Origin: Daphnia pulex | Taxonomy: Eukaryota; Arthropoda; Branchiopoda; Diplostraca; Daphniidae | Length of the DNA: 64,000 nt | Assembly: GCF_021134715.1 (NCBI RefSeq) | Contig: NC_060027.1 | Span: forward strand, 3,658,001 to 3,722,000 | Direction: 5' to 3' | Shown: in pieces, positions 38,000 to 51,900 of the stretch | Layout: the number at the start of each line of letters is the position of its first letter | Numbering within the stretch: the stretch's first letter is position 1 | Notes under the pieces: generated by a model | Told to the model about the DNA's origin: nothing | The model's database searches: none | What the model saw: the letters and a program-made list of their open reading frames with translations, nothing else | Made by a program: the position numbers and the translations under genes

Positions 38000-39339
38000 T
38001 CTCGGTCGATTACCATGAATTGTCTGGTAGCTTTGGTATAAATCTGTATTGTTATATTATATTCACATTCGTAGTATATGATGATGTGCGTTTTTACCCA
38101 ACAGATGTGTGAAGCTCGCAGCTGCGCATCCAATAAAAAAATAGTACCATATGTTTGTTGTTACATTTTAAACTAGCCGAGTGCCTAATTCATTTCCCGA
38201 ATAAATGCGTATCCAGATCTAAGCCATTTTGCTGCCGTAAAATGGCGTAAAAAGACTTCAGAATAAATCTGGCCATAATATCTCGCTTCATTCACGCGGT
38301 TGTTGACCTATTTCGTGAAGACTTTGCCGGACTTTGCTTTGTTGCATTTCAGTGTCTTCTGTTAATTATAAACGAATGTGTAAGGCTACCCCGGTTGATT
38401 GCGCTGATTTCAATGGAATCCATATGAAATAGTAGTGCTGCCAGTCCGTAGTCCGTACGCGTAAATGCGTAATGCTGCCTCGCTAGTTATTGTGAAATAT
38501 AATTTGAGCATGCGAAATAAGGATCTCCCGGCAACAATCTTTTGACGGTTATATCATAAGCCAATCTTGTACTCGGCAGTTTTTTTTTTCTTTTCTATTT
38601 CTTTCGTAAATCCAAGGTCGTCTGGTTTCACCTTCGATTGATCGATGCGTTTATTTCCTTCTATGGTGATCCCCTAGCAACATCAAGTCATCAAGGAAGT
38701 AGTTGATAAAAATGCGATAAGATTACGTCAGTATTTTTTAGTTTATTTGCTTTTAGCAAATTTTATTTAGAAGCGCATTTATGCGGTTAACTTGCGATGA
38801 TGAGTCATTCGTATAAGAGCCAACAGAGCAGCTTGAGCCCAACATGAAGTTGGGAAGACACTCACAGATGGCGCGAGTGCCGGGTTTTACCTGACAGGTT
38901 GGTTTTAACGACGGTGATTGTTGGTGAAAAAAAATTTTCTGTTTTTCATTCCAGAGAACATATCACGTTTATTCTGGGGAGTTCTCAAAATCGTTAGAAA
39001 ACGGGGGAACCTTCTGTTCAGCCGAACGTTTATTCGATTCAACAGTGATGCAAATTATATTTTGATTGAATCAACACATACACACACACGCGAGCTTTTT
39101 CTGTAAGGTGCACGTCAAGGTAAACTTAATTCATGATTCGGTCAAACCCGATTTTCTTGTCTGTACAAGGAATTTTCTTTATTGAACCTGCTTCTCTTGT
39201 ATTTGTTTTATTGTTTAACTGTTTTCACTTGTTTCAACGACAGAGTGACAGTTTAACGTCAAAGCCAACTCTTTCTGATTGTTGCAGGATCCCCGCTTTA
39301 GTCCCAACAAGCCACACAAAAACAATCAATATGATCAAG
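38000..39339. promoter_or_regulatory. Divergent spacer: endoglucanase B promoter and Mo25 5' region
   Basis: Endoglucanase B (minus) and Mo25 (plus) start away from each other. On the Mo25 side a donor AAG|GTAAAC at 39119/39120 and an acceptor GTTGCAG at 39287 outline a 5' UTR intron of 168 bp, so the translation start lies in the second exon. No separate gene seen. Confidence 0.55.
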
Positions 39340-40719
39340 ATGCCTTTATTTGGAAAATCACAAAAGTCACCAGCCGAGGTTGTGAAAGCATTAAAAGAGG
39401 CAGTGACTTCTTTGGAGAAGGGCGATAAGAAGCTTGAAAAGGTCAGTAGACTCGATTCTGTTTGTTGTTTTTCCTCATTCAATCAGTATCAATTGTTTTT
39501 ATTTACAGGCACAAGAAGATGTGAGCAAAAACTTACTTTTGATCAAGAATATGCTGTACGGTACATCAGACAGCGAGCCCCAGACTGACATTGTAGTCGC
39601 CCAACTGTCTCAGGAACTCTACAACTCTGGGCTGTTAGTGCTGCTCACTCAGAACTTGTCTCGAGTGGATTTTGAGGTCTGTGAGTGGTGGTGTTGCATT
39701 TTGAACTTTCGATTAAGATCAATGTGGACTTTTCTGTTCACCAGGGCAAGAAGGATGTGGCGCAAATATTCAACAACATTCTTAGACGACAAATTGGTAC
39801 GCGTTCTCCAACTGTGGAATACATTTGCACCAAGCCAGAAATTCTTTTCACGCTAGTGCAGGGGTAAGATTCTACAAATTCCGATGATATCTGAAAATCA
39901 CTCCGCTAACACAAAATCGCTTTCTTGACCCACACCCTCAGGTATGAGCACCAGGATATCGCGTTAAATTGCGGTACGATGTTGCGTGAATGCGCCCGAT
40001 ACGAGGCTCTAGCCAAAATTCTCCTCTACTCTGAGGAGTTTTATAATTTTTTTAAATTTGTGGAAGTATCTACGTTTGACATCGCCTCAGACGCCTTTTC
40101 GACTTTCAAGGCACGTCCACATGAATTATTGAATGACTCTAATCATATTCGTTATTAATATAATAATGTCCTTGCACGAAATGTGTGTTTTAACAGGAGC
40201 TGTTAACCAAGCACAAGATTCTGTGCGCCGAGTTCCTGGAAGCCAACTACGACAAAGTTTTCGCCCATTACCAAGGGCTGCTTAATTCCGAGAATTACGT
40301 GACCCGCAGACAAAGCTTAAAACTACTCGGTGAACTACTTCTCGATCGTCACAACTTCACGGTCTGTCATCTATTTGATTGTCTTCCATCAATAGTCTGA
40401 GAATTTCTAATCGTTTTCCTTGTACCCCCCTCAGGTGATGACTCGGTATATTTCCAATCCGGACAATTTGAAGCTGATGATGAACATGCTGAAGGAGAAG
40501 TCGCGCAACATCCAATTCGAGGCGTTCCACGTCTTCAAAGTGTTTGTGGCCAACCCCAACAAGCCCAAGCCCATTCTGGACATTTTGCTACGCAATCAGG
40601 AGAAATTGGTCGAATTCCTGACCAAGTTCCACACGGATCGATCCGAGGACGAGCAGTTCAACGACGAAAAGGCTTACCTTATAAAACAAATCAAAGAGCT
40701 CCGACCTCCCGAGAATTAG
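39340..40719 (+). CDS. Mo25: Mo25/CAB39, scaffold of the LKB1-STRAD kinase complex, with one apparent frameshift
   Basis: Armadillo/HEAT-like scaffold that locks STRAD and LKB1 in the active state and also activates germinal-centre kinases. Six coding exons: 39340-39441, 39509-39676, 39745-39863, 39942-40110, 40197-40362, 40435-40719. The product is clearly Mo25: [66 protein letters not shown], and the C-terminal [11 protein letters not shown]. Exon 5 has 166 bases where 165 keep the frame: a run of five A at 40319-40323 follows AGCTT, and four would encode the conserved [10 protein letters not shown]. Read literally, the frame hits TGA three codons later. An assembly homopolymer error is the simplest explanation, because all other exons look fully constrained. 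Intron 4 has a GC donor (AAG|GCACGT). An upstream in-frame ATG at 39331 is also possible. Corrected length would be 335 aa. Confidence 0.92.
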
Positions 40720-42425
40720 CCGCATCCGTCGCCAAGTCTATCTTCTACCAAAATCCTTCTTCTTTACTCCCAAACCTTTTTTCTCTCCAATCCCCCCCAC
40801 CACCTCCTATAGCCTCCTTCTTGATCCGCACCCCGCCCTCATTCCCTACTCCCTTCACATGCTTGACTTTGTTTGTTTGGAGAAAAAAAGAAAAATTATC
40901 CACGGTCGTGCTGTGTATTAATCGATGAGCAGAGAGTTAACTTCCTTTAATTCAACAACTACCAAAAAAAAAAACACAAACCACAACAAAAAGTAAGTGT
41001 TTTCGCTTCTTCTTCTTTTATTATTTTTCCCCTTCATCTGGAAAAAACGAAGAAGAAGAAGAAGAAAAGATCAAAGAATTAAAAATCTGAGAAGTTTTTG
41101 GAGGATCCACCATGATGCTTGAGAGAGCTAACATTTCTGTTTAGGATTGTTTGTCTTTTGCGCACACAAAAATTCCGTTGGAAATTTTGAGATTGTATGA
41201 TTTAAAAAAAAAGATAAGAAAAAAGAAAGGGTTTGTTTGCAGCTCTGCCCAAAACGCTGGTCTTTCGAAATTGTTACTAAAACTTTTTTTGTTTTGGTTT
41301 AAATCGTATGAAATCGTCCCTTTTGGAGGGCAGATAGAAACTTAGAGGCCTAGTGCGTTGTAGAATTTGAAAATAAGAAAAAATAGCAACCAAACAGCCG
41401 AATCTTTAACTCTCTCTCTCTCTCAATTTAAAACTTATTATTATATTACCTAAAATTACACAGACATACACACACCCCCTCCATCTTACTTGCTTAACAA
41501 CTTGGAACGATGTAGAAGCAATTCTCTCGTAGAGAATGAAAATCAAGTTTGAATTTGACAACAATCCGTGTCGCATTTCTCTGCCAATCCTGTTAAGGAT
41601 TGTCCGATCTTCCATTAATTTCATTCATTTTTTAAAAAATAATTATTCTAAATTTTTTTTCCTTTGAGAAATTAACAACAGAAGAGAAATAAAGACATCG
41701 TTATAGTGAACTAATAAAAAATGAAATGAATTAATAACTGAAAAATACAAGTCATGAAATGAGTTTTGATAATAGATCAAGAGCTGATAAATATGAATAA
41801 AGGAACGTCTGAAAATCGAGTCTCTTCTTCTCTCATTACTTTATATCTAGACATTCCATACATACACCACAATATCTATACACACATAAGCCATTAATAA
41901 ACTCTTTTTCATTTTGTTATTCCCCGTGTATTTACATGGCACCATCTCTGAGAAAATCTAAAACGGTCTATTCAAATTTCACTCCGGGTTAAAAATAGCA
42001 AATGTGAAAATAGTATGTATGTATACTCATATAATATATTTCCAATGAAAATTATCATTATTTTTTTTTTTTTAGAAAAACACCACACACTCACACGAGA
42101 AAAAATAAAGAGGAAAGGTGAGCTCAACCCAAATTTGTTTTATCTCGATCGTGTTACACAGCAGCTCGGCGCTATTTGGGTTTTTGTTTTTTTTCTTTTG
42201 ACATACCTTTATATACAGCTCGTTCTTGTGTGCACATACGTGATGATATAATAAGATATTATAGTCTAAAACTAATCGTAATACGCATAATGTGTTGGCT
42301 GTGTGTGTGTCTATACCGGCTGGGATACAAACATAAGGGAGAGCTGTGTGTGTTTTGATCCTTAATAATTATATGTGTAGTATATATATACGTGGGAATA
42401 TTATTTGCAGAGCAGTTCTTTTATG
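40720..42425. other. Mo25 3' UTR and convergent spacer
   Basis: AT-rich sequence after the Mo25 stop with several AATAAA candidates (for example near 41686 and 41894), GAAGAA and CTCT runs. Mo25 and the receptor gene converge here. No coding exon seen. Confidence 0.55.
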
Positions 42426-42431
42426 TTTATT
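42426..42431 (-). terminator. Candidate polyadenylation signal of the GPR161-like gene
   Basis: AATAAA on the minus strand, about 480 bases after the stop codon at 42914. Other signals could be used. Confidence 0.4.
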
Positions 42432-42913
42432 TTCCACGTGCAAGAAAGTCAAAAGCTTCGAGCTTGACTAGTTTTCTCAATTCACGGAGGAGAGAAATAA
42501 AAGAAACAAAATTTTTATTCGCCAGCAACTTTTGTGGGGGGTGGGCGTCGATCAATTTCCAGTAGAAAATTGCGACGTGCTGATTATCCGAAATTTTTTG
42601 CACACACGAATTTTTCATGTCCATTGATTCACGTAATGGAAAAAAAAGTGACAATACCCGAAAAAAAGAATAATCGGCTCGTTCGTGTAAAAAGAAAAAA
42701 TTACAAAAACGGAATCGACAATCAGAAAAACAAAAACAACTCTGGGCAATCAAAAAAGGGGAATGGCATGGCAAGTCGAGTCGGGATCGTGCGCAATATA
42801 TGTCGTGATTGTTTGACACAATAAGGGCACCACCATCATCATTATAGACACACATCAATGCAAATAATAAACAGAAACAGAAAAAAAACAGAAATTTGAA
42901 CATTTTCTTATTT

Positions 42914-45900
42914 TCAACGATCCGGTTCGATTCCTTCGTCTAGACTCGACGTCAGAATGTGATCGGCCGCAATGGGTAGAACAAGGGCCGCCGGAAGTGG
43001 CGGAACTGTTTCATCCAGTTGCGGCTCCGCCAGCTGGACCTGGTTGTCGTCGTCCGGTTGTTTGAGCGACTTGTTTGGCGGCTGTGGCTGATCATTTCCG
43101 TCCATTTGGCGATTGCTGATCAATTCGCCACCGTTGGTTTTGCCGGCCGCCGTCATTTCCGGCTGATGAGGCCGGCGGTGCTGATGATATTGGAGGTGAT
43201 CCGAGTGAGCCGCTATGTGCTGGAGTGAGACGGCCAAGACGGCCAGGGCCATCCGGGGTCGATTGAAGGCCCTCCAAGTGGCCGCCGCCGCTGCGGCCGG
43301 CGACGGCACGGCCGACTGATCCGTGCCCAGCAATTTGTGTTCTACCCTCTGGCAGTGAGTGGAATGACCCGAGACGTGACTGGAACTTCTCAGGTGAAGG
43401 CCGCCACCCGTTCCGTCTTCATCGTCGCTGGGTATGACGGCCCCGGAATCTTGACTAGATTTCCGGAGACGCATAATCGACTTGCCACCGTTGATGTCGC
43501 TCATTCCAGCCTGCAAGGCCGTCAGCGATTCCGTCAGCCCTTGCTGGGCCGTGCTGGCCGCTGCTGCCGCCGCCACGGCCGCCGAAACGGCCGCTGTAGC
43601 CGCCGCTGAAGTCTCTCTCGGCCGCAGTGCCGCGTATTCTACACGAAAATAAAACGATCCAGCGTGAAAAGTTTGATGGGACACACAACAACAAAAGTTG
43701 GTTGGTTGTTCCAACTTTTATATTTGATGGCCGGCCATGAAAAGAAATAAAGCTTTGATGTTGAAACGGACCTGAGTAATTGGACCATTTGGATCCTCTT
43801 CTTTGGCCAACTCCTCCGCCGCCATGTCCGCTGCCTCCGTGATGGTAGAAATGATTGACGTTGCGCCACTTTTTGGCGTTCAATCCGCCGCTGCAGCTGA
43901 GACAGAGCCGGAGCTCCTTGCGAATGGCCCGGTTGTAAATGCCGTAGAGAATTGGGTAGGTGACACTTCCGGCGCACATGGACCACATGGCGAAAACGTA
44001 GAGCCAATGCGGAGGCGTCCAGCTCCCCAATCCGCCCAGATGGCGGATCATTTCCAGCAGGGCCAACACCAACATGGGGATCCACGTCAGCAAGAAGGCG
44101 GCCAGCACCAGGAAAATCGTCCGCATTCCTTTTTAATAAAATTTTTACAAATAAAATTCCGGGTTTATTACGTAACATGTTTGTGTGCAACATTGTGTTG
44201 CTACTGTTGATATTGATGTAACGCGCTTATGTCTGAAATGTTTGTTGACGTGTTCCAGTCGTCAAGGTTATTAGATTAGATGGCCCAGCACGCCACGTCT
44301 ATACTTACATCTATTATTTATTTCCAATCTCGATCTAGACACACTCTAGCTTATATATTGCACCTTGTATACGGTTGTCATGGCGACCGCCAAAAAGGGC
44401 GACAACACAAACGGTAACCTCTTCTTTCTTTCTTTTCGTTATATTACAGCCGGAAGAACAACTTAAACAACACGCACAGCACAGCACGGCCGAGCAGAGA
44501 GTTTTATACGTAGCACTTTTATCTATAAAATGCTATCATGATTTTCGCCAAACACACAGCTAGCACACAGCATAGTCGGGAATAGGATAGAAATACAAGA
44601 GTTCTAAATTCGGGTTGGCTGATCTTTTATTCTTTTCTCCTGATTGGCTTTTGTTTTTATTTCGCAGGTCGGCGTCCTTTTGATGTGTAAAATGAGCGTC
44701 GCGCTTGTAAATGCAGACAACGCCCGTCAATCTCCTTTTCCTATGGCAAAGTTAAATTGATTTTTCTCCCTCCGGGCTTTTTATATGCCGAGAGGATCAC
44801 TGGCGTCATTGGGTCTAGGTAAACGCACGGGAAAGCTATTTTTAATTTCAAGTGTGGCGGGGGCGTTCGGCGGAAGGATCTTCTCTGTGTAAATATCGAT
44901 CCTTTTTTCTATATAGGAAAGTGGAAGGAAAGTGGAGGGCTTATGTATAGGTTTGATTTCACGTCAATCAATATTTAGCCTGTCGAGTGCTGCAGAGCGT
45001 TCGGGACTATAACGTAATACACGGTACTTCAAGAGGGTCCTGGGGGGTGTTATTAGGACAAGTTTTTTTCGTAACTACAATCGATCAAGCGGCTTTTATC
45101 GGTTTTTGCGATTTGGAATTGGGGGGAGGGGTCGATTTTTTAAAATTCTAATCGATATCTTAAGTATTGCTAATTGGAAGATTAATGTCGTCTGCTTATT
45201 GCTTTCGTTTTCGTTTCAAGTTTTTCAAGGGAAATGAGACTAAGATTTAAAAAAAAAACGGAACGATCACTTTTGATTTGATTTCGATTGATTGATCACA
45301 CGTGAATGAACGAAATAAAATACAACTAGATGTGGTCATCGTCATGTCAAGTTTGGTGTCGCAGCTTTCAAGCATTCTCACCAGCATGCTGTTTGGCGGG
45401 TAAATACTCAGAATAAAAATAGGATGACTAATAAGAGCTTAAATAGAAGAGTTAAACTTGTTCCAAGTTTGTCAATTGTTACTTTCCTTCCTGACAAACA
45501 TTATTTATCCCCTTGTTGATTCATGGAAGTTTGTTTGCACTGTATGTAACCTTTTCCTCTGTGCAGGTTTGAGGCCTGAGCCAGCCATCGTAACAGCAAT
45601 AAAGTTTTGCTTGTGCTGGACCATTCACATGACAGTCACATGATTTGACTGATGACCTCCTGCCATTAGCAACAATCACAACATCATCGCTCAGGTAATA
45701 ATTTTCGCTACTTTTATTAACCTGCATGTGACCTGCCAGATTTTTTTTAAGATGCATGACTTGCATAAATGCAGTGTAGGCTATTACATGGAGACCTTCA
45801 ATTCAATTCTCCTGTTTATTAAAAAGTCAGGGTATACCCCCTGGTTTATCTACGGTCTCAGTATCAACTTGTCCTTGCTTGTTTTTGTTTCTGTAAATAT

Positions 45901-48900
45901 TTGTCGTAACTCATTGTTGAAATTTTCTATTCAGATAAACAGCATCCCGTTTCATTGGAGAAACTTCCAGTGTCGACCGAGTTGATGATCTCTTCAATTC
46001 CCCCTTCTTTAAATGTCCTCGTGTACGCTCACGTGAATGTGGGTGTATTCACGAGGACACCCTTTGTCTTATTCCGTCTGGTGGATTCAACATTTCAACG
46101 GATGGATGGAACACTTGCAGATGGATGCCTGGCTGTGGATTTCCCAGGCTTAAAGGTAGGACAAATGCATCTCTTATTCTTCTTTTTTGGCTATTTAGTG
46201 GCCGTTGATTGTTAATCGTTGCGCAGTACGGAGTACGATTATTCCCGAGCTAGGCCGTTTTGACTGGAAGTCTGGAACTTGGTTTTCTCTTGCTGTTTTT
46301 GTTCAGAGTTGTCTGTCAGAGTTCATTAACTAGCTCATTTGTAGAACGACTGCAGATCAGGCCTCTTTTTGTACCTCGCAACTTTGTCTAAACAATCAAA
46401 TCGCCTAAATATTTGAACACTTGAAGCAAATTGCAACTTTGCAACCCAATTTTGTCTATACCCAGTGGGTCCGCCGCCACACCGGCGCTTGCTGGTATAA
46501 GGTCGGAGTGTTTCCATCCATTTTTGATTTCGCGAATAGAATAATAAAATCAGGAAAAAGTTAGTTTTTTTCTTTGCCCACCCCAACCACCCTGGTGGCG
46601 GATTATTGATCCCCCCGGATCGGCTAACATCAGACGTTGTCTGGGTAACAGACTCGATCTGATTACACGCCGGGACGACCTCAGCAGGACACACAGTCAG
46701 TAACACGAGAAGCGCCAGCAGCAGCATACAAAAACCGCCATCACGTTTTTATATGTATGGCCAAACTCTATAATAATATCACCAGTATAGGAAAAAAAAA
46801 ATGGGCGAATCATTGCGCGAGCGGGTGACACACATAAACCGATCGGTAAGTGACCCGCAAAAAAAACCCCACCGTGACTGCTGTGTGCCAATAGACGCGT
46901 GCATGTGCAAACAGTGTGCCAAGACACACATACGAGCAAAAAAGAACCGTTTCTACGTGATTTATATTCGCGCGTCCCTTTTTTCTTTATTTGATTTTTT
47001 GTCGTTCAAATCTCCCGCGGAAATTGTTTTTTTTCCCTACCAAAAAAATTGATTGAATCTTTTTTAAGGTGGGTGATGATGATGATGTTCTCACGCTCTT
47101 TGGTGTCATTGGCCTCATTTCACTCTTCCTTTTTTCATTTTTATTTCTTGTGCTAAGCGGAAATGTGCGTCTATTCAATAGAGATAATCCCGCGGGATTG
47201 TCGGGTGACGAGAGGGGCTCAGTCCCCGAAAAAGAACCAGCCAGGGAGGGAACTGAACTGGAGCTAATGCATAACACGTCTAATATAATATGCTTTTGCT
47301 GGTGCATGTGGACGACGAGAAGCCCAGCAGTTGAGTATACTAGTCGATATAAATCACAAGGACACACTCACGACGTCCGCGCTCGCACCACTCACGACAC
47401 ACTACAAAAAGGGCGTCTGGCCCTCAGCGTGAACACGTGTGAGAGCAGCAGCAGCAGCAGCAGTAGCTTATTCTTATTATAAAAAGATATTTTCGCCCTC
47501 CCAACCGAACATTTTCTCTTTTCTTTTTCTTCTTCTTCTTTCACGAATTTGTGTGTCCCGCGCAGACCAGAAGAAAAAAGAAATTTCAAAGCGACAACAA
47601 GTTGAACGTCCCGTTCGATGAATCACGCACCCACAGGCTATTGCGTCTAGCTCCCGGGTTTTCTTTTCTTATTTTTAAATTGAATTTCCCGTTTCTTGTT
47701 ATCATTTCCCTTAAACTGAAATAGAGATTTGTCATGGTGGTTGGGGGGGACTTGATCATTTAGATTTATCAAATCTACTTCGTATATAATGTAAATGAAT
47801 CAGCGCACCTTTGACGGGAGCGGTGGAATTGATGGAGGAGGTGCTGGAGAGCCAGGAGAAGGACGGCTTGCGGCCGTTGAAGCTGAAGCGATTGCGTCGT
47901 AAGGAGCGGTTGACGTTGTTGTTGTTGTGGGTGCCGCCGATGCTGGTCTGCGAGTCGGACATGGCCACCCGGCCCAGCTCGCCAAGGATGTTGGCCAGCT
48001 CTCCGGCACCGCCGCCGCACGGCGGAGTCGGCGGTGGATTACCCGCAGCCGCCAGCGTCTGGATCCGTTCCAGCGGAGTCATCGGTGGCTCCGACATGGT
48101 TCCTGCGCCACAACAAAAATTCAAAAACAATTGATCATCGATTCCCCATGCCAATCAATCAATCGAATATAACCGTCGATCCATCATTTGCGATTTCTAT
48201 TTTTATTGGACGGGCGCTGCGGTAAATCAGCCAATCATTTTTGTTATTTTATTATTACGTAAAAGGATCGAAAACAAACAACTGAAAATGGGCATCGCTC
48301 ATAACGAATAGGGGAATGGATGTTATATTTTATCGTCCGCAAATGGAATCAATCGATTGATGTCATACCGAAATTGATGCGTTTGCATTTGGTGCGGGCC
48401 ACCTGGAGAATGGCGTAGTAGAAGACGAGCATAGAGACGAGCGGGAAACAAAAGGTGATGACCAACAGGACGGCCGAGTAGGACAGCGACGAAGTCCAGC
48501 CCAGAAAACAAGCCCGGTGAGACTCTTCGTAATCGTACCTGATTTTAGGGGGAGAAAACAAAAAATTAGAATAATTTAATTTATGGGCCACGGCCAATTA
48601 TTAAGTGACGCAACAACCGCGGGAAATTTGGAAACAAAATTTCAGGATATAGAGCCTAGACCTACATGAGTCGTCTGCCAAAATAACTTGACGTGTCAGG
48701 TCCGATTATTACATCAACTCTCTGATTCAAATTGATGATTATTCTATAGAAATGTATTACACACAGCCCAAAATATCTATTTTTTCTGGCATAGTTGTCC
48801 GGTCGGAAAAATATATAGAACCGCCAAACTTTGCTATAGACACGCGCCGTGTTATTTGGTTTGATATGCCAGACGACGACGAGAGAGAATATAACTTTTG

Positions 48901-51900
48901 TTTTTGTACTGCTGGACCGAAGAAAAGTTAACTTTGAGCATTGCTGGAATGGACTTTGCGAAGCTTTAACACAGGATGAAACTACTGTTGTAAAAATAAA
49001 GGGAAAAAAGCCCCGCGCGCTCAGCACTATAATACACGTTTTAACGAGAGCGTTATAGACAACAATAAGATGTGAACTCGACTTTTATAATCTAACGAGA
49101 GTTTTTTTCTTTTTAAAGCGTTATTCACGCGGTCGTCTGCTGGTGGGACGAAAGAGGGTCGTGCTGGATAATTAGGCGAAAATATCTCTCTCTCTCCTTT
49201 AGTATATTGCAGCAGCGAAAATAGCCACACGGGGGCCATTCATTTAGCGATTTTCAGACTTGCTGTCCGTTTTTCCCCTTATAACCTTGTTGCGTTTGTT
49301 AAGTTGTAAACTTTTTTTGAAAAAAAACTTTTTATGTTTCTAGCTGCTGTTGCTGCAGAGTGTGATGCGTGTTGTTGTTGTTGCAACGTGTACATACCCA
49401 TAGATGATAATGAAAAAATTCCTTTTTGAGACTACATTTATTATTATTATAATATAAAAGAAGATTGTGCTGTGCTGTGAGTCCGTCTATGGAGATATTT
49501 TTTGGGGCCGTTTGGTGGACACCTGCAATCAGAGGCGCCACCGAGTCCACTGCGCAGTATACAGCTTCGAGAGAGAGTGCTGTGCAACTTTCTGGGTCAT
49601 AACATACATGCAACAACTTTCGATTATGATTGTTCTAATTCCAAAGTGCGTAGTATTTATAGGCTATCTACCAAAAGAATTTTAAATTCCATGGCATTAT
49701 TATTAAATAAGAAATCGACTGTGTCATTCTGTCGTCTGGCCCGTAATAATGGCGCCCGCCAGCAGCAAAAGAATCCCAACCGACAATGTTTTATCGATGT
49801 AAAAAGAGGCTGGCTGAACTATACTGGCGCTATTTTTAGACGTTTTTCCCCCCCAACAGATAGAAGCAGGTGCTGTCTGTTTACGGTTGCAAAGAGGAAT
49901 CGAGTAGAAGTGAATCAAAAGGGAGAGGAGATTCAGTGAAATGGCTCTTGTGATGCGCCGCAGATTCTTTAATCGAATATGTATTTATCTATCGGATAGA
50001 TAGCTACAAGGTCGAATCGGCGAGGTTTTTTGGCTCAAAAGAATGTTAATACTTCTTCCGTCAGATCCCCTCCATTTATAATACCCCATCACCAAAATAA
50101 GCAGGAAAAAACCCTTTTGGCATATCGACAAGCGAAATCGATTGATTTGTGTCTTGCTGGGAATATATCTGGGCGCACCAGTTGAATGCCAAAAACGACA
50201 TACACGGGTGTGTCGCTCATTTTTCATACCCACGAACAAAGATGCGAACACAGAACAATGAAGAGAGATGAAATAGAATAGGAATAAGCGAATAAAGATG
50301 AAAGATTTTTATACGTACGCCGACCATCCGAAGAGTGGCGGTAGGGCGCAGACGAGTCCCAAACACCAGGCGAAGATGAGGAGGCCGTTGGCCCGGTTGC
50401 GTGTCATCTTGCGGGAGTACTGCATCGGCCGCACGATGGCGAAATATCTAGATGCGCAGTAGTCATCATAATAATAAAATATTACAAGCCATTAATAATA
50501 ATCTATAGACACACATATTCAGCCACTCATATTTCGGCGCCATTTTTGAATAAATGGCTGTCAAACCATTTTTCAATTCCATCTCTGCGCTGGCGCATAA
50601 CGAATTTTTGCCCACCTCTTCACTTACGCAGCAGCAGCAGCAACAACAGACCGCGGATGATGACCATTTTGGGGGCTGGAATAGCCAGCCAGAGAGAGTT
50701 CCATGACCGTGTAAGGAGACTATCGAACCGATCGATCTTTATCTTTTTTGTATTTTCTTAAATTCTCTTATTTTGGTGGGGGGTTTATAGATTTGTGTGT
50801 GAACGCAACACACAAGAGAGTCGGAAGAAAATGGAGAGACACGGTTGGGGCGGTTACGTCAAGTGAGGTACACGCAGGAGCTACCGTGTGTGTGTGCTAC
50901 ACAGAGTGTCGATGCGAAGGTCGAGCCCTGCCAGCTCAGAGAATTGGTCGACCAACGACAGCAGCAGCAGCAGCAGCTATAAGAGCCCACACGGCCTTGC
51001 CGAGATATTGCGTGATGTGCGCCGTCTTACGTCCTATAAAGCGCTATAGGCCATGTAACTCTCCTGGCAGTGCTCCCGCAAGTACCTCAACGTGTGTGGG
51101 GGGCCTATTCTTAGTTGATGGGGAGAGTGGGGGGGGGGACCTGCTTATTTTTATAATAAGACGAGCGCGCACATCTACACAAACAACATTCTTTGATCAA
51201 CAAAAGGGGAGAAGAGGGCTCTTATTCTTTTGTATAGAGGAGATATGAAAAAACATAAATCTCAATTTTTTTAATTTTCTATGGGATTAAATCGTGGGCG
51301 TGTGGGGAGCCTTTGCTCGTCGTGAGTCACGTCGTCTCAAATGATAACCTGCGCCACGCCACGTTGTGAACGTGCTGGTCGATTCATCCCCATTTCCTCA
51401 TTAGCTTTTTAATATTTTAAAAGAAAAGAAATAAGGAGAAAATAAAGGAGAAAATCTTTTTTGGACGAATAACTTTCTTGGCACCGAGTTCCTTCACGTC
51501 GAGAGTATCGGATGTTGACACGTCGTTTTCAATTTAAAAAAATAAGAAAAGATTTTTGCGCGCTGGGACAAAAAACAAACAACAAACGAGCGACGTGCAG
51601 AAATGGCCAATAACTTAAAGCGTCGGCGCCATACACGCACACACACACAAGTAGCGCGCCATTTTTGAAATAAAAGAAAACTGGGTGTTTAAAAAATCTC
51701 AAATAACCAAAAGTCCTTTTTTAAAAATAATAAAATCAAATGCGCAGGTTCAACCAGTCAGAGTTTAGTTATTATCAAAAAGTGAAAGCCGAAAAACGAA
51801 TAATCAAAACGAAAAAAAAAGGAATTTAATCTCAAATCTAAAACATTTATTATCTATAGCTCTATCTTGATTGAAATCAAAGCGGTTTTTTTTACATCTA

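Noticed and set aside
42427..42903. 158-codon minus-strand open frame after the receptor stop codon
   Set aside because: Phe/Cys-rich low-complexity frame in what should be the 3' UTR, with no domain.
46335..47482. Several 80-137-codon frames on both strands in receptor intron 6
   Set aside because: They overlap each other in opposite frames and arise from microsatellites and repeat copy 1.
47775..48134. Alternative long frames on both strands across the third-loop exon
   Set aside because: Shadow frames of a GC-rich coding exon; only the frame reading MSEPPMTPLERIQTLAA joins the flanking receptor exons in phase.
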